DNA from: Devosia sp. ZB163
GTDB taxonomy: Bacteria > Pseudomonadota > Alphaproteobacteria > Rhizobiales > Devosiaceae
Assembly: GCF_028613635.1 (NCBI RefSeq)
Contig: NZ_JAQRMY010000001.1
Coordinates: forward strand, 1,158,331 to 1,222,330
Reading direction: 5' to 3'
DNA length: 64,000 bases
Part shown: piece by piece, positions 1 to 8,336 of the stretch
Layout of the letters: every line of letters starts with the position of its first letter
Position numbering within the stretch: position 1 is the first letter of the stretch
Notes under the pieces: generated by a model
Database searches by the model: none
Told to the model about the DNA's origin: nothing
What the model saw: only the letters and a program-made list of their open reading frames with translations
Translations under genes and position numbers: made by a program

Positions 1-88
1 TGTCGAGCAGCGCGCTCGGGTAGGGTGGCCGATGCACGTACGAGGCAACGACCCCCGCCTCTTCGAACGTTTGGCCCTTCCGGGTCAT
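1..88 (-). CDS. Partial CDS, possible class I SAM-dependent methyltransferase N-terminus
   Basis: An open frame begins with ATG at 88 behind a purine-rich GGGGGAAG and runs off the window edge. The visible N-terminus contains ...ASYVHRPPYPSALLD. The HRPPYP stretch resembles the start of many small class I SAM methyltransferases, but only 29 residues are visible, so the family is a guess. It lies just beyond the yidC terminator and has the same orientation, so it is probably a separate transcription unit. Confidence 0.4.
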   Translation of the reverse strand, partial: MTRKGQTFEEAGVVASYVHRPPYPSALLD

Positions 89-99
89 GAGCTTCCCCC

Positions 100-130
100 A
101 AAACGAAAACGGCGGGGTGTTGCCCCGCCG
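100..130 (-). terminator. Rho-independent terminator after yidC
   Basis: Read on the minus strand there is an 8-bp perfect stem (CGGCGGGG with CCCCGCCG, 110-117 and 123-130), a 5-nt loop and then a T-rich run (TTTTCGTTTT). It sits 9 bp past the yidC stop. Confidence 0.85.
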
Positions 131-139
131 CTTGGTACG

Positions 140-1999
140 TCAGCTCGCCTTGCCGCCGGCTTCCGCCTTTGGCTTGCGCTTGAAGCTTGCCGCGATGTTG
201 CCGAGCAGGTCTACCTCGGCGCCGTGGCGCTTCATGATGAACCACTGCTGGGTCACCGAGAGCAGGTTGTTCCAGGCCCAGTAGATCACGAGGCCGGCGG
301 GGAACGAGCCCAGCATGAAGGTGAAGATCACCGGCATCCAGTTGAAGATCATCGCCTGGGTCGGATCCGGCGGGGGCGGGTTGAGCCGCATCTGCACCCA
401 CATGGTGACGCCCATGATGAGCGGCCAGATGCCGAGGTGGAGCAGGCCGCCGATGACCGGCACGGCAGTCGGGTTCCACGGGATCAGGCCGAACAGGGTG
501 AAGATGTTGGTCGGATCGGGCGCCGCGAGGTCGACGATCCAGCCGAAGAAGGGCGCATGCCGCATCTCGAGCGAGATGAAGATGACGGTATAGAGCGAGA
601 AGAACACCGGGATCTGGATGAGGATCGGCCAGCAGCCCGAGAGCGGGTTGATCTTCTCTTTCTTGTACAGCTCCATCATCGCCTGCTGCTGCTGCACGCG
701 ATCGTCCTTGAAGCGCTCCTGGATGGCCTTCATTTCCGGCTGCACGCGCCGCATCGCCGCCATCGAGGCGTAGGAGCGGTTGGCGAGCGGGAAGAAGAGC
801 GCCTTGACGATGACCGTCACCGCGAGGATCGCGAGGCCGAAATTGCCGAGGATTCCGTAGAGGAAGTTCAGCAGCTCGAACATCGGCCGGGTGATGAAGT
901 GCAGCCAGCCCCAGTCGATCAGCAGTTCCAGCCGGTCGAAGCCGTAGGTCTTGTCGTAGTTGTCGATGACATGCGTCTGCTTGGCACCGGCAAAGGTATA
1001 GGTCTTGTTCTCAGCCGTGCCGCCAGCCGGCACGACGAGCGGGGTGCTCTCGACGAAGCTCGTCTGGAAGACGTCGGTCGTGCCCTGGCGATTGGCCGAG
1101 AAGCGCGCGTTCAGCGGCGCGCCGGGGAACGAGAGAATGGCCGTCGCCCAGTACTTGTCGCCGATGCCGACCCAGCCACCGGTGGCCGAGGTCCAGTTGT
1201 TCTGCCCGTCATGCAGAACGTCGGAGTACTTCTTGGAGACGAGGTTGTTCGTGCCGAGCACGCCCAGCGGGCCTTCGTGCTGGACGAAGAAGTTCTGCAC
1301 ATGCGGCATGCCCTGGCGCACGACGCGCGAGAAGGGGAACAGCATGACGTCGCCGGTGCCGGCGTTCTCGACCGACTGGACCACGGTGAACAGGTAGTGG
1401 TCGTCGACACTGATGGTGCGGCGGAAGACGAGGCCGGCGCCATTGTCCCAGCGCAGCGTCACCGGGGTCGCCTGGGTCAGCGTCTGGTTGTCGCCCTCGA
1501 CAGCCCACGTCGCATCAGGCGGGGTGGCCTGCGCGCCGTCGGCGGTGGCAAAGCCCTGCTCGACATAGTAGCCGCCCGGGCCACCCGCGGGGCTCAGCAG
1601 CGTGATGATCGGCGAGTTGGGGTCGACGGTCTCGTGGTATTCCTTGAGCCTGACGTCATCGATGCGCGCGCCCGTGAGGCTGATCGAGCCGGACAGCGCC
1701 GGGGTGTCGATGGCGACGCGCGGCGAAGCCGCAAGCGCCGCGTCGCGGGTGGCGAAGGTGCCGGGCAGGGTGGCATCGCCCGAGGCCGCTGCAGCGGGGG
1801 CCGCGCCGGGCGCAGCAGTGCCCGCGGGTGTCGCGAGGCCCTGATCGGCAGTCGGCTGCAGTTGGGCGGCGGTCTCGGCCTCGGCACGGCGCTGCGCCTG
1901 CTCGAGTTGCGGCCCGGCCACGAAGAATTGCCATCCGAACAGCACTACGACGCTGAGCACGATCGCAATGATCATGTTGCGGTTGTTTTCGGACTGCAT
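140..1999 (-). CDS. yidC: Membrane protein insertase YidC
   Basis: YidC is the inner-membrane insertase that folds and inserts membrane proteins with or without SecYEG. The 619-residue length fits the large proteobacterial type. The N-terminus (MQSENNRNMIIAIVLSVVVL) is the characteristic signal-anchor. A low-complexity Ala/Pro-rich linker and a large periplasmic beta domain follow, then the conserved C-terminal membrane block from about residue 360 (WGWLHFITRPMFELLNFLYG, then ANRSYASMAAMRRVQPEMKA). It ends in a basic tail that can contact the ribosome. Its ATG shares one base with the rnpA stop (TGATG), so translation is coupled within the rpmH-rnpA-yidC operon. Confidence 0.97.
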   Translation of the reverse strand: MQSENNRNMIIAIVLSVVVLFGWQFFVAGPQLEQAQRRAEAETAAQLQPTADQGLATPAGTAAPGAAPAAAASGDATLPGTFATRDAALAASPRVAIDTPALSGSISLTGARIDDVRLKEYHETVDPNSPIITLLSPAGGPGGYYVEQGFATADGAQATPPDATWAVEGDNQTLTQATPVTLRWDNGAGLVFRRTISVDDHYLFTVVQSVENAGTGDVMLFPFSRVVRQGMPHVQNFFVQHEGPLGVLGTNNLVSKKYSDVLHDGQNNWTSATGGWVGIGDKYWATAILSFPGAPLNARFSANRQGTTDVFQTSFVESTPLVVPAGGTAENKTYTFAGAKQTHVIDNYDKTYGFDRLELLIDWGWLHFITRPMFELLNFLYGILGNFGLAILAVTVIVKALFFPLANRSYASMAAMRRVQPEMKAIQERFKDDRVQQQQAMMELYKKEKINPLSGCWPILIQIPVFFSLYTVIFISLEMRHAPFFGWIVDLAAPDPTNIFTLFGLIPWNPTAVPVIGGLLHLGIWPLIMGVTMWVQMRLNPPPPDPTQAMIFNWMPVIFTFMLGSFPAGLVIYWAWNNLLSVTQQWFIMKRHGAEVDLLGNIAASFKRKPKAEAGGKAS

Positions 2000-2358
2000 C
2001 AGCTCTTCTTCTTCAAGTGTATCTTGGAAATGGAGGTGGCGAGCTCGTTGACGAGCTGGCCGAAAGGCATGCTCAGCGCCTCGCGGCGACCGACGAGCAC
2101 GTAGTCATGTCGTGGCTCGAACCCGTTCTCGCAAGCCTTCGCGGCAGCCCTGAGGCGCCTGCGGATCCGGTTGCGCTCGGGCGAGTTGCCCATCTGCTTG
2201 GTAACAGTGAACCCGATGCCGGGTTCATCAATCTCGCGTGCGTTCGCCTGAAGCGAAAACGCAGAGCGCCCGACGCGCTGGCCCCGGGCGGCTCTGAGGA
2301 ATTCCGATCGTTTCCTGAGGCGCCGCAAGGCTGCCCCCTGCGACCCGGCCGTGAGCAC
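1999..2358 (-). CDS. rnpA: Ribonuclease P protein component
   Basis: RnpA is the protein subunit of RNase P, which matures tRNA 5' ends. The signature GNSPERNRIRRRLRAA is present, with the usual RKRSEFLRAARGQR N-terminal helix and a basic C-terminus (HLKKKS). The frame is open further upstream but there overlaps rpmH, so I place the start at GTG 2358. A TTG at 2328, preceded by AGGGGGCAGCC, is a serious alternative and would give a protein 10 residues shorter. It lies between rpmH and yidC, overlapping yidC by one base. Confidence 0.9.
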   Translation of the reverse strand: MLTAGSQGAALRRLRKRSEFLRAARGQRVGRSAFSLQANAREIDEPGIGFTVTKQMGNSPERNRIRRRLRAAAKACENGFEPRHDYVLVGRREALSMPFGQLVNELATSISKIHLKKKS

Positions 2359-2368
2359 GGCCGTCGCC

Positions 2369-2506
2369 TTAGGCCGACAGCTTGGCGCGGCCGACGGCAC
2401 GGCGGCGATTCAGGATCTTGCGGCCGTTCTTGGTCGCCATGCGGGCGCGGAAGCCGTGCCGACGGGTGCGAACGAGCGTGCTCGGCTGGAAAGTGCGTTT
2501 CGACAT
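2369..2506 (-). CDS. rpmH: 50S ribosomal protein L34
   Basis: A 45-residue protein starting [20 protein letters not shown] and ending GRAKLSA, the textbook L34 pattern (usual length 44-47). It binds 23S rRNA in the large subunit. It is the first gene of the rpmH-rnpA-yidC operon and is shorter than common ORF cut-offs. The stop TAA (2371-2369) is 10 bp before the proposed rnpA start. Confidence 0.97.
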   Translation of the reverse strand: MSKRTFQPSTLVRTRRHGFRARMATKNGRKILNRRRAVGRAKLSA

Positions 2507-2784
2507 ACGATCTGACCACGCCGGCGCGCGGTTCCCTAATTCTCAACTACGGGCAGTTGCATGCCGGGCTGCACCCTCGCTAGGGCGCTTACGGCAGATT
2601 GGGGCGGCTTATAGGGAAAGGAACCTGCGAAGTCAACGCGACCCTGTGCGGCAGAAATGCCGGTGTGCGAGGCCGAAATACGCCGATTTCCACACGGCCC
2701 TTGCCCCGCCCACTATTGTCCCGCAACCACCGGGTGCTATTGAGGCCGGGGGTTATGGGGCCCCGGCGCATCAAGAGGGCAAGA

Positions 2785-4218
2785 TTGGCCGATATCCTTA
2801 CTCCCGATCTCTGCGTCATCGGGGCCGGATCGGGCGGACTTGCAGTCGCCGAGTTGGCCCGCAACTATGGCGCTGAAGTGGTCCTCGTCGAAAAGGCGCG
2901 GCTGGGCGGCAATGCTCTCGGCACCGGCGCCGTGCCGGCTGCCGCGTTGTTCGCCGCCGCTGCCCAGGCCCGCGCCATGCGGGACGGCGCCGCGTTCGGC
3001 ATCGCGAGCGAAGAGCCCAAGGTCAATTTCCGCCGCGTCCACGACCATGTCGAGCAGGTGATCGCCGCCATCGCCCCCGACAGTTCGGTAGCAAGGCTCG
3101 AGGCCCTGGGCATCGAGCTTCTGCGCGGCGGCGCGCGCTTTGTCAGCCGCAAGGCCGTGCAGGTGGGCGATACCGAGATCCGCGCCCGCCGCTTCGTCGT
3201 CGCCACGGGCGCCAGGGCGCCGGTTCCGGCGATCCCCGGTCTCGATGCGGTGCCCTATTTCACCACCGAGACCATCCTCGACAACACCCGCAAGCTCACC
3301 CACCTCGTCGTCATCGGCGGCGGTGCCGCCGCTGTCGCGCTGGCCCAGGCCTATGCCCGCCTCGGCTCGGAGGTCACTGTGGTCGCGCCGGGCAACCTGC
3401 TCGAGGGAGTGGACCCCGAACTCGCCGTCGTGGCGCTGAAGCAGGTGGCCGAGGAGGGCGTGACCCTTCTCCCCCATACCGGCGTCGCCGCCATCCAGGG
3501 CCGCTCGATGGGCATCGGCGTCGCCATCCGCTCGGGCGAGCAGGACCGCCTGCTGGATGCCTCGCATATCCTCGTCGCCGGCGAACGCCTGCCCAATCTC
3601 GATGGCCTCGACCTCGACAAGGCCGGAATCAAGCGCAGCAAGGCCGATCCGCGCCAGCTGCAGCTGGGCCCGACGCTGAAGACGACGAACCCGCGCATTT
3701 ACGCCGTGGGTGACGTCGCCGGCGGGCATTCGGTGCAGGCAGCCGCGCATCAGGCCCGCGCCGTGGTGCGCAGTGCGCTCCTCGGTCTCGTCGCCCGGCC
3801 CGATCCGCAGGTTGTGCCGCGGCTCGTTTCGACCGACCCCGAGATTGCCGAGGTCGGCCTCAACGAAGTGACGGCGCGTACCCGCCACGGGATCAACTTC
3901 CGCGTCACCCGGCTCGCCTTCGCCGAGAACGACCAGGCCCGCGCCTCGCGCCAGACCTACGGTGTCGCCAAGCTCGTCACCGACCGGTCCGGCCGCATCC
4001 TCGGGGCCGGCGTCGTCGGCACCGGCGCCGCGGAACTTGTCTCGCTCTTCGCCCTCGCCATGGCGGGCGGGCTCAATGCCAGCCGGCTCGCCGATTTTGC
4101 GGCGCCCTATCCCTCGCGGGCCGATATCGCCGTGCGCCTGGGCGCCGAGCTGCAGCGCTCCGAGGCGGCCAATCCGCTGCTGAAACACTGGCTCACCCTC
4201 AACCGCCTGCTCGGCTGA
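2785..4218 (+). CDS. FAD-dependent pyridine nucleotide-disulfide oxidoreductase homologue lacking redox cysteines
   Basis: The fold is that of the dihydrolipoamide/mercuric reductase family: an N-terminal FAD Rossmann motif (VIGAGSGGLAVA, residues 11-22), a central NAD(P) motif (VVIGGGAAAVALA), the second FAD motif with YAVGDVAGG, and a C-terminal dimerisation domain. The active-site segment that is normally GGxCLNxGCVPSK reads GGNALGTGAVPAA, so both redox cysteines (positions 44 and 49) are Ala. The C-terminal His-Pro motif is also changed, to YPSRAD. It therefore cannot do standard disulfide chemistry and probably acts as a plain NAD(P)H:acceptor oxidoreductase or in another role. Start: TTG 2785 follows AAGAGGGCAAGA and matches family N-termini; ATG 2755 is an alternative. 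The histidine kinase follows 57 bp downstream. Confidence 0.9.
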   Translation: MADILTPDLCVIGAGSGGLAVAELARNYGAEVVLVEKARLGGNALGTGAVPAAALFAAAAQARAMRDGAAFGIASEEPKVNFRRVHDHVEQVIAAIAPDSSVARLEALGIELLRGGARFVSRKAVQVGDTEIRARRFVVATGARAPVPAIPGLDAVPYFTTETILDNTRKLTHLVVIGGGAAAVALAQAYARLGSEVTVVAPGNLLEGVDPELAVVALKQVAEEGVTLLPHTGVAAIQGRSMGIGVAIRSGEQDRLLDASHILVAGERLPNLDGLDLDKAGIKRSKADPRQLQLGPTLKTTNPRIYAVGDVAGGHSVQAAAHQARAVVRSALLGLVARPDPQVVPRLVSTDPEIAEVGLNEVTARTRHGINFRVTRLAFAENDQARASRQTYGVAKLVTDRSGRILGAGVVGTGAAELVSLFALAMAGGLNASRLADFAAPYPSRADIAVRLGAELQRSEAANPLLKHWLTLNRLLG

Positions 4219-4275
4219 CAGCATCTTTGCGCCTGTCGCTGGAAAGGAAGGGCTTTTCCGGGTAAGCATCGCTCA

Positions 4276-5706
4276 ATGGCCACACAGACCCGCGCGATGC
4301 CGGGCCCGTTCTCGGGCCTCTCCGTCAAGATCATCGCCACCATCATCGTGGTGATTCTCGCGGTCGAGGTGGTGATTTACCTGCCGTCGGCCGCAAACTT
4401 CCGCCAGAGCTGGCTGAACGACCGTCTCCGCGTCGGCACTGTCGCGGCCCACGTGCTCGATGCCGTGCCCGACGCCATGAACCTGCCGCGCACGCTCACC
4501 GACCGGCTGCTGAACTCGGCCGGCGCCCTCGCCATCGTCTATCGCCGCGAGGGCCAGAGCCAGCTGCTTGCCCTCGACAATGTCGAGCTGCCGCGCGAGG
4601 CCGTGACCGTCGACATGCGCCAGCGCGACCCCGCCACGCTGATCATGGGCGTCCTCGATACGCTGCTCTTCGGCTCCAACCGCACCCTGCGCATCGTCGG
4701 CGAGGAGAATGGCCAGCCCGACCGCGTCATCGAGGTGCTGATGCCCGAGGCGCCGCTCAGGGCAGACCTGCTGGTCTACTCGCGCAACCTCTTCTTTCTC
4801 TCGCTGATTCTGGCGATCATCACCTCGGCGGTGCTCTATGTCTTCGTGTCGCGCATCCTCATCGCACCGATCCGCCGCCTCACCGCCAACATGGTCGACT
4901 TCTCCGAGGCCCCCGAGAATCCCGGGCTGATCATGGCACCGTCCGATCGCCAGGACGAAATCGGCGTCATGGAGCGCGGGCTCGCCACCATGGAGACCGA
5001 CCTCTATTCCATGCTGCGCCAGCGCCGGCACCTCGCCGATCTCGGCCTCGCGGTCGCCAAGATCAACCATGACCTGCGCAATACGCTCACTTCGGCCCAG
5101 CTGCTCTCCGACCAGGTGGCCAATGTCGACGATCCCAAGGTGCAGCGCCTCGCCCCGCGGCTGGTGCAGTCGATCGACAAGGCCATCGGCTTCGCCCAGT
5201 CGGTGCTCGACTACGGCCGCCAGAGCGCGACACCGCCGCGGCCCGTCCCGGTCGATCTCCACCTGCTGCTCGACGAGGCCGCGTTCGATGCCGGGCTCGT
5301 CGGCCATCCCTCCATCCGCTGGCGCAATGGCGTGCCCGACGCGGTGAGCATTTCCGCCGACCCCGACCAGTTCGCGCGCATCTTCGACAACCTGTTCAAG
5401 AATGCGCGCGAGGCCCTCGAGGCGGCCAACGGCAAGATCGAGGAGCCCTATGTCGAGGTCGTGTTCGACGAGACCCCCGACTGGCTCGTCCTAACCGTCT
5501 CGGACAACGGCCCGGGCCTGCCGCCACGGGCCCGCGAGAACCTGTTCGTCGCCTTCGAGGGCTCCGCCAAGGCCGGCGGCACCGGCCTCGGCCTCGCCAT
5601 CGCCCGCGAGCTCACCGAAGCCCATGGCGGCCGCCTCAACTATGTCGACCAGCCGCTGGGCACCCGTTTCGACGTGACCCTGCCGCATGCCATCCGCATC
5701 GCCTGA
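4276..5706 (+). CDS. Membrane sensor histidine kinase (orphan)
   Basis: A 476-residue two-component sensor kinase of the inner membrane. Two hydrophobic segments (about 18-38 and 166-190) enclose a periplasmic sensor region, followed by a HAMP-like linker. The H-box is unusual (KINHDLRNTL, His at about residue 265). The catalytic HATPase_c domain shows an N-box (NLFKNAREAL), a G1 box (DNGPGLP) and a G2 box (GGTGLGLAIA). No response regulator is adjacent, so the partner is unknown. It is co-directional with the FAD protein upstream and may be co-transcribed; no strong Shine-Dalgarno is seen close to ATG 4276. Confidence 0.9.
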   Translation: MATQTRAMPGPFSGLSVKIIATIIVVILAVEVVIYLPSAANFRQSWLNDRLRVGTVAAHVLDAVPDAMNLPRTLTDRLLNSAGALAIVYRREGQSQLLALDNVELPREAVTVDMRQRDPATLIMGVLDTLLFGSNRTLRIVGEENGQPDRVIEVLMPEAPLRADLLVYSRNLFFLSLILAIITSAVLYVFVSRILIAPIRRLTANMVDFSEAPENPGLIMAPSDRQDEIGVMERGLATMETDLYSMLRQRRHLADLGLAVAKINHDLRNTLTSAQLLSDQVANVDDPKVQRLAPRLVQSIDKAIGFAQSVLDYGRQSATPPRPVPVDLHLLLDEAAFDAGLVGHPSIRWRNGVPDAVSISADPDQFARIFDNLFKNAREALEAANGKIEEPYVEVVFDETPDWLVLTVSDNGPGLPPRARENLFVAFEGSAKAGGTGLGLAIARELTEAHGGRLNYVDQPLGTRFDVTLPHAIRIA

Positions 5707-5808
5707 ACCGTCCACACCTGTGTCAATTTCCCTGCTTCACCCGGCTTGCAATGCCAGATCACCCAATGTATGGGTCACGCCGTTCGCCGAAACCGCTCGG
5801 CGCAACAG

Positions 5809-5885
5809 GCGCCCGTAGCTCAGCTGGATAGAGCACCAGACTACGAATCTGGGGGTCAGGAGTTCGAATCTCTTCGGGCGCGCCA
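5809..5885 (+). tRNA. tRNA-Arg(ACG)
   Basis: A complete cloverleaf: the acceptor stem GCGCCCG (5809-5815) pairs with CGGGCGC (5875-5881), and the CCA end is encoded at 5883-5885. The anticodon loop CTACGAA gives anticodon ACG, and the T-loop is GTTCGAATC. Its 3' half is overlapped by the end of the antisense serine recombinase gene, which marks it as the integration site of the element to its right. Confidence 0.97.
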
Positions 5886-7514
5886 CTTCCGTGCAAAACT
5901 GCGAACCCCGGACTTACCGGCGATCACGTCTTCAAGGGTCGCCTTGTCTCCGATGATGCGGATGACCTCGTCATTGATTTCGACGCGATCGATGACTGAA
6001 CGAAGATAGGTCCGGCGGAAGCCTATCTCGCCAGTCGCGATGTTCTTGCGCATGCCGAGGCAGAACTTTTCCAGCATCGCAGGCGAGACTGCATCTTTGG
6101 CGATCTGGGGACGGATACGATCCAGGGCAGCCTGCGCTCGCTCGCGGTCAGAACGAAGCGCTGCGATACGATCGCGCAGGATGTCATCGAGTTCGGCAAC
6201 GCCATCTTCGACCATGCGATAGAGGCGCTTCAGCTTATCTTCGGCCTCGATTGCCTCGGCTTCCAGCGCAGCGATGCGGCGGCCGATCTCTGCGTCTTTT
6301 TCGGCACGGCGCTGCGCAAGCGAACTGACAATCTCTGATAGTCGATCCGGCGTGAACAACCGATCGGAAAGCCGATCAACCACCATTGTATCGAGCTTGT
6401 CCATGGCAATCGACCGACCCTTGCACATGCTGTCACCGACCCGCGCCGCACCTGAACAGGTGTAGTACTTGTAGACGCGTCCAGTCTTGGAGGTGCCGGT
6501 GCGCAAAGTCATGGCGCTCCCGCACGTCCCGCAGGTGGCGAGGCCCGTGAGCAGGATGGGACCCGTCACGACCCTTGGCGCCGTATTCTTCGGATTGCGG
6601 GCAACGAGCGTCTGCTGGACGCGCTCGAACTCGACGCGGTCGATGATCGGAGGGACCTCGACAATGATATGCTCGGAAGCGGGCTTTGCCTTGCCGGTCT
6701 TTGTGCTCCGGCGGTTGAAGGCCATTTCGCCGATATAGACCCGATTGGTCAAAATGCCGTGGACGGTGCCGACGCCAAACCGGGCTCCAGACCGCGTCCG
6801 GTGGCCACCGCTGTTGAGCCACTTGGCGAGCCCCTTGGTCCCGAGCGGCCCGGTTTCGCCATCGCCGTGCCGATAGAGCTTGAAGATCAGTTCGACGAGC
6901 TGCTGTTCGACCGGGTCGATCTCGACGCGCTTCTTGATGCGGGCGCCCTTCCTTTCAACCTCGACGGCGCGATAGCCGAGTGGCAACGGGCTGCCGTTGT
7001 AGTAGCCCTGTAGGGCGTTCTCCTTCATCGCTCGCAGCACATGTTTGGCATTCTCGCGCGACTGGTACTCGTCGAACAGCGCGATCACCTGGCGCATCAT
7101 GACCTGCGCGGGGTCGTCACCCAATTCCTGGGTTACGGAAATGAGCCGCACATCCGCTTTGGCGAGCTTGCGGATGTACATTTCGAGACCGAAGGAGTCG
7201 CGGAAGAATCGGGAGTAGCTGTGAACGACTATGACATCAAAGGGACGATCATCGTCAGTTGCCCGTTCGATCATGCGCTGGAATTCCGGTCGCTGATCGT
7301 CGGTCGCTGAGGCCCCCGGTTCGACGTATTCGGTGACGAGAGTCCAAGTCCGCGCCTCGCAGAAGGAAGTCACCTGTTTGCGCTGATCGGGGATCGACAG
7401 ATCACCTTCCGCCTGCCGTCCGGTCGAGACCCGAAAGTATCCACAGGCACGCAGAGCCGTTGCCGAATGCTCGCCTGCCACTTCTTCGGTAGTCTTCGCC
7501 ATATGGACATTCAT
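5856..7514 (-). CDS. Large serine recombinase (integrase)
   Basis: A 552-residue site-specific recombinase that would catalyse integration and excision of the element. The N-terminal resolvase domain has the nucleophile Ser30 in YFRVSTG and downstream arginines in SYSRFFRDS. The middle is the recombinase domain, then a zinc ribbon with Cys at 328, 331, 353 and 364, then a coiled coil at about 398-460. The stop codon lies inside the tRNA variable arm, and the last nine or so residues (ending ARRDSNS) are translated antisense tRNA, so the C-terminus is site-dependent. ATG 7514 has a good ribosome site (GGAG, 8 nt upstream). A promoter with an overlapping inverted repeat lies at 7559-7593. Confidence 0.93.
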   Translation of the reverse strand: MNVHMAKTTEEVAGEHSATALRACGYFRVSTGRQAEGDLSIPDQRKQVTSFCEARTWTLVTEYVEPGASATDDQRPEFQRMIERATDDDRPFDVIVVHSYSRFFRDSFGLEMYIRKLAKADVRLISVTQELGDDPAQVMMRQVIALFDEYQSRENAKHVLRAMKENALQGYYNGSPLPLGYRAVEVERKGARIKKRVEIDPVEQQLVELIFKLYRHGDGETGPLGTKGLAKWLNSGGHRTRSGARFGVGTVHGILTNRVYIGEMAFNRRSTKTGKAKPASEHIIVEVPPIIDRVEFERVQQTLVARNPKNTAPRVVTGPILLTGLATCGTCGSAMTLRTGTSKTGRVYKYYTCSGAARVGDSMCKGRSIAMDKLDTMVVDRLSDRLFTPDRLSEIVSSLAQRRAEKDAEIGRRIAALEAEAIEAEDKLKRLYRMVEDGVAELDDILRDRIAALRSDRERAQAALDRIRPQIAKDAVSPAMLEKFCLGMRKNIATGEIGFRRTYLRSVIDRVEINDEVIRIIGDKATLEDVIAGKSGVRSFARKWRARRDSNS

Positions 7515-7558
7515 TGTGCTTCTCCGGGCGTAGTCTGCACCATGTATGGTGGCTTTAA

Positions 7559-7593
7559 GTCATTGTACAAAAACGTGAATCTTAAACAATGAC
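7559..7593 (-). promoter_or_regulatory. Integrase promoter with overlapping inverted repeat
   Basis: On the minus strand TTGTTT (7589-7584), a 16-bp spacer and TACAAT (7567-7562) form a near-consensus sigma-70-type promoter 48 bp before the integrase ATG. Perfect 8-bp arms GTCATTGT (7559-7566) and ACAATGAC (7586-7593) overlap both promoter hexamers, which suits a repressor operator. Confidence 0.6.
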
Positions 7594-7600
7594 AAAATGG

Positions 7601-7617
7601 AGCGCCTCGAAGGCGCT
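7601..7617 (-). terminator. Hairpin after the 139-aa gene
   Basis: AGCGCCT and AGGCGCT flank a 3-nt loop, and the minus-strand reading continues into CCATTTTGT. It lies between the stop at 7631 and the integrase promoter, so it probably ends the upstream minus-strand transcript. Confidence 0.5.
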
Positions 7618-7630
7618 TCATTGGGTCAGC

Positions 7631-8050
7631 CTAACAAATCTGAACCCGGAGGCATCCGAGGCGCGGATGAAGGGCGATATGCGCGATGACGTAGCCTCCC
7701 GTCTTGCTCGTGACCCAGATCGCCGGCTCAACACCAGAGCCGTCGTCGCTAGCCGTCCACGGAGCGACGTCATAGGCCAACTTACCAGCTACCAACGCTT
7801 CGGCGAGCTGCCCGACCGCCTCGGGGCGATCACTCAGGTCCACGATGGCATCCGCCAGCGGGATGTCATCGTCGTAGAAGTGCCAGCCGTCGTCGACGTC
7901 GATCGCTGTCATCAGGGAGCAGCCCGTCCAGCCTTCGGCGAGGGTTGCAATGAATTCGAGAACCTGCCGCAAAACGGCAGGCGCTTCCTGCTCGGGGTAC
8001 GTCAGCACTCGCTGTGCGTAAGCCGCCGCTGAAACAAATTGGTTCGCCAT
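7631..8050 (-). CDS. Hypothetical protein (139 aa)
   Basis: The frame is open further upstream, but the start is set at ATG 8050 because a strong ribosome site (AAAGGAGG) lies just ahead of it and the upstream part is low-complexity. The protein is soluble and acidic, with no signal peptide or membrane segment. It contains WHFYDDDIPLADAIVDLSDRPE and ends in a beta-rich stretch (AIWVTSKTGGYVIAHIALHP). I do not recognise the family. It follows the relaxase operon in the same direction, which suggests an accessory role in the element. Confidence 0.65.
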   Translation of the reverse strand: MANQFVSAAAYAQRVLTYPEQEAPAVLRQVLEFIATLAEGWTGCSLMTAIDVDDGWHFYDDDIPLADAIVDLSDRPEAVGQLAEALVAGKLAYDVAPWTASDDGSGVEPAIWVTSKTGGYVIAHIALHPRLGCLRVQIC

Positions 8051-8129
8051 TTCAGGCCTCCTTTGGAGAAATCGGTGAGGTAAGGCTATGGAGCCGTGAG
8101 GCGGGGCCCGGCCCTGTGGTTGAATCCGC

Positions 8130-8336
8130 CTATGCATCGTCGCCTCCGAACAGTTCGTCGAGCAGCGTGCGCAGCCAGATTTCGATGACCTCGAGCTCGC
8201 CGGTGGCAACGGGAACTCCCTCGGGCCAGTTGTCCTCGACATTGGTTGCCGACGGTTCCCGATTGCTGTCCCTCGAAGAGGAAGCTGTGAGCGGCCCGGA
8301 CCCCGTCCTTCCGCGTTTGCCGCCCGCGTCAGTCAA
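8130..8336 (-). CDS. Small hypothetical protein overlapping the relaxase stop
   Basis: A 68-residue frame starting at TTG 8336 and overlapping the relaxase stop by 8 bp, as translationally coupled genes do. The C-terminal half is a regular amphipathic acidic helix (ELEVIEIWLRTLLDELFGG); the N-terminal half is Ser/Gly/Arg-rich. No known family is recognised. The overlap and the coherent C-terminus argue that it is real; the TTG start and small size are the doubts. Confidence 0.5.
   Translation of the reverse strand: MTDAGGKRGRTGSGPLTASSSRDSNREPSATNVEDNWPEGVPVATGELEVIEIWLRTLLDELFGGDDA

Noticed and set aside
32-2104. 690-codon open frame antisense to yidC
   Set aside because: It is the GC-rich mirror of yidC, with low-complexity Arg/His/Glu composition; yidC is certain.
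2737-4269. 510-codon open frame antisense to the FAD oxidoreductase
   Set aside because: Third-position GC bias of the real gene explains it; no domain is visible.
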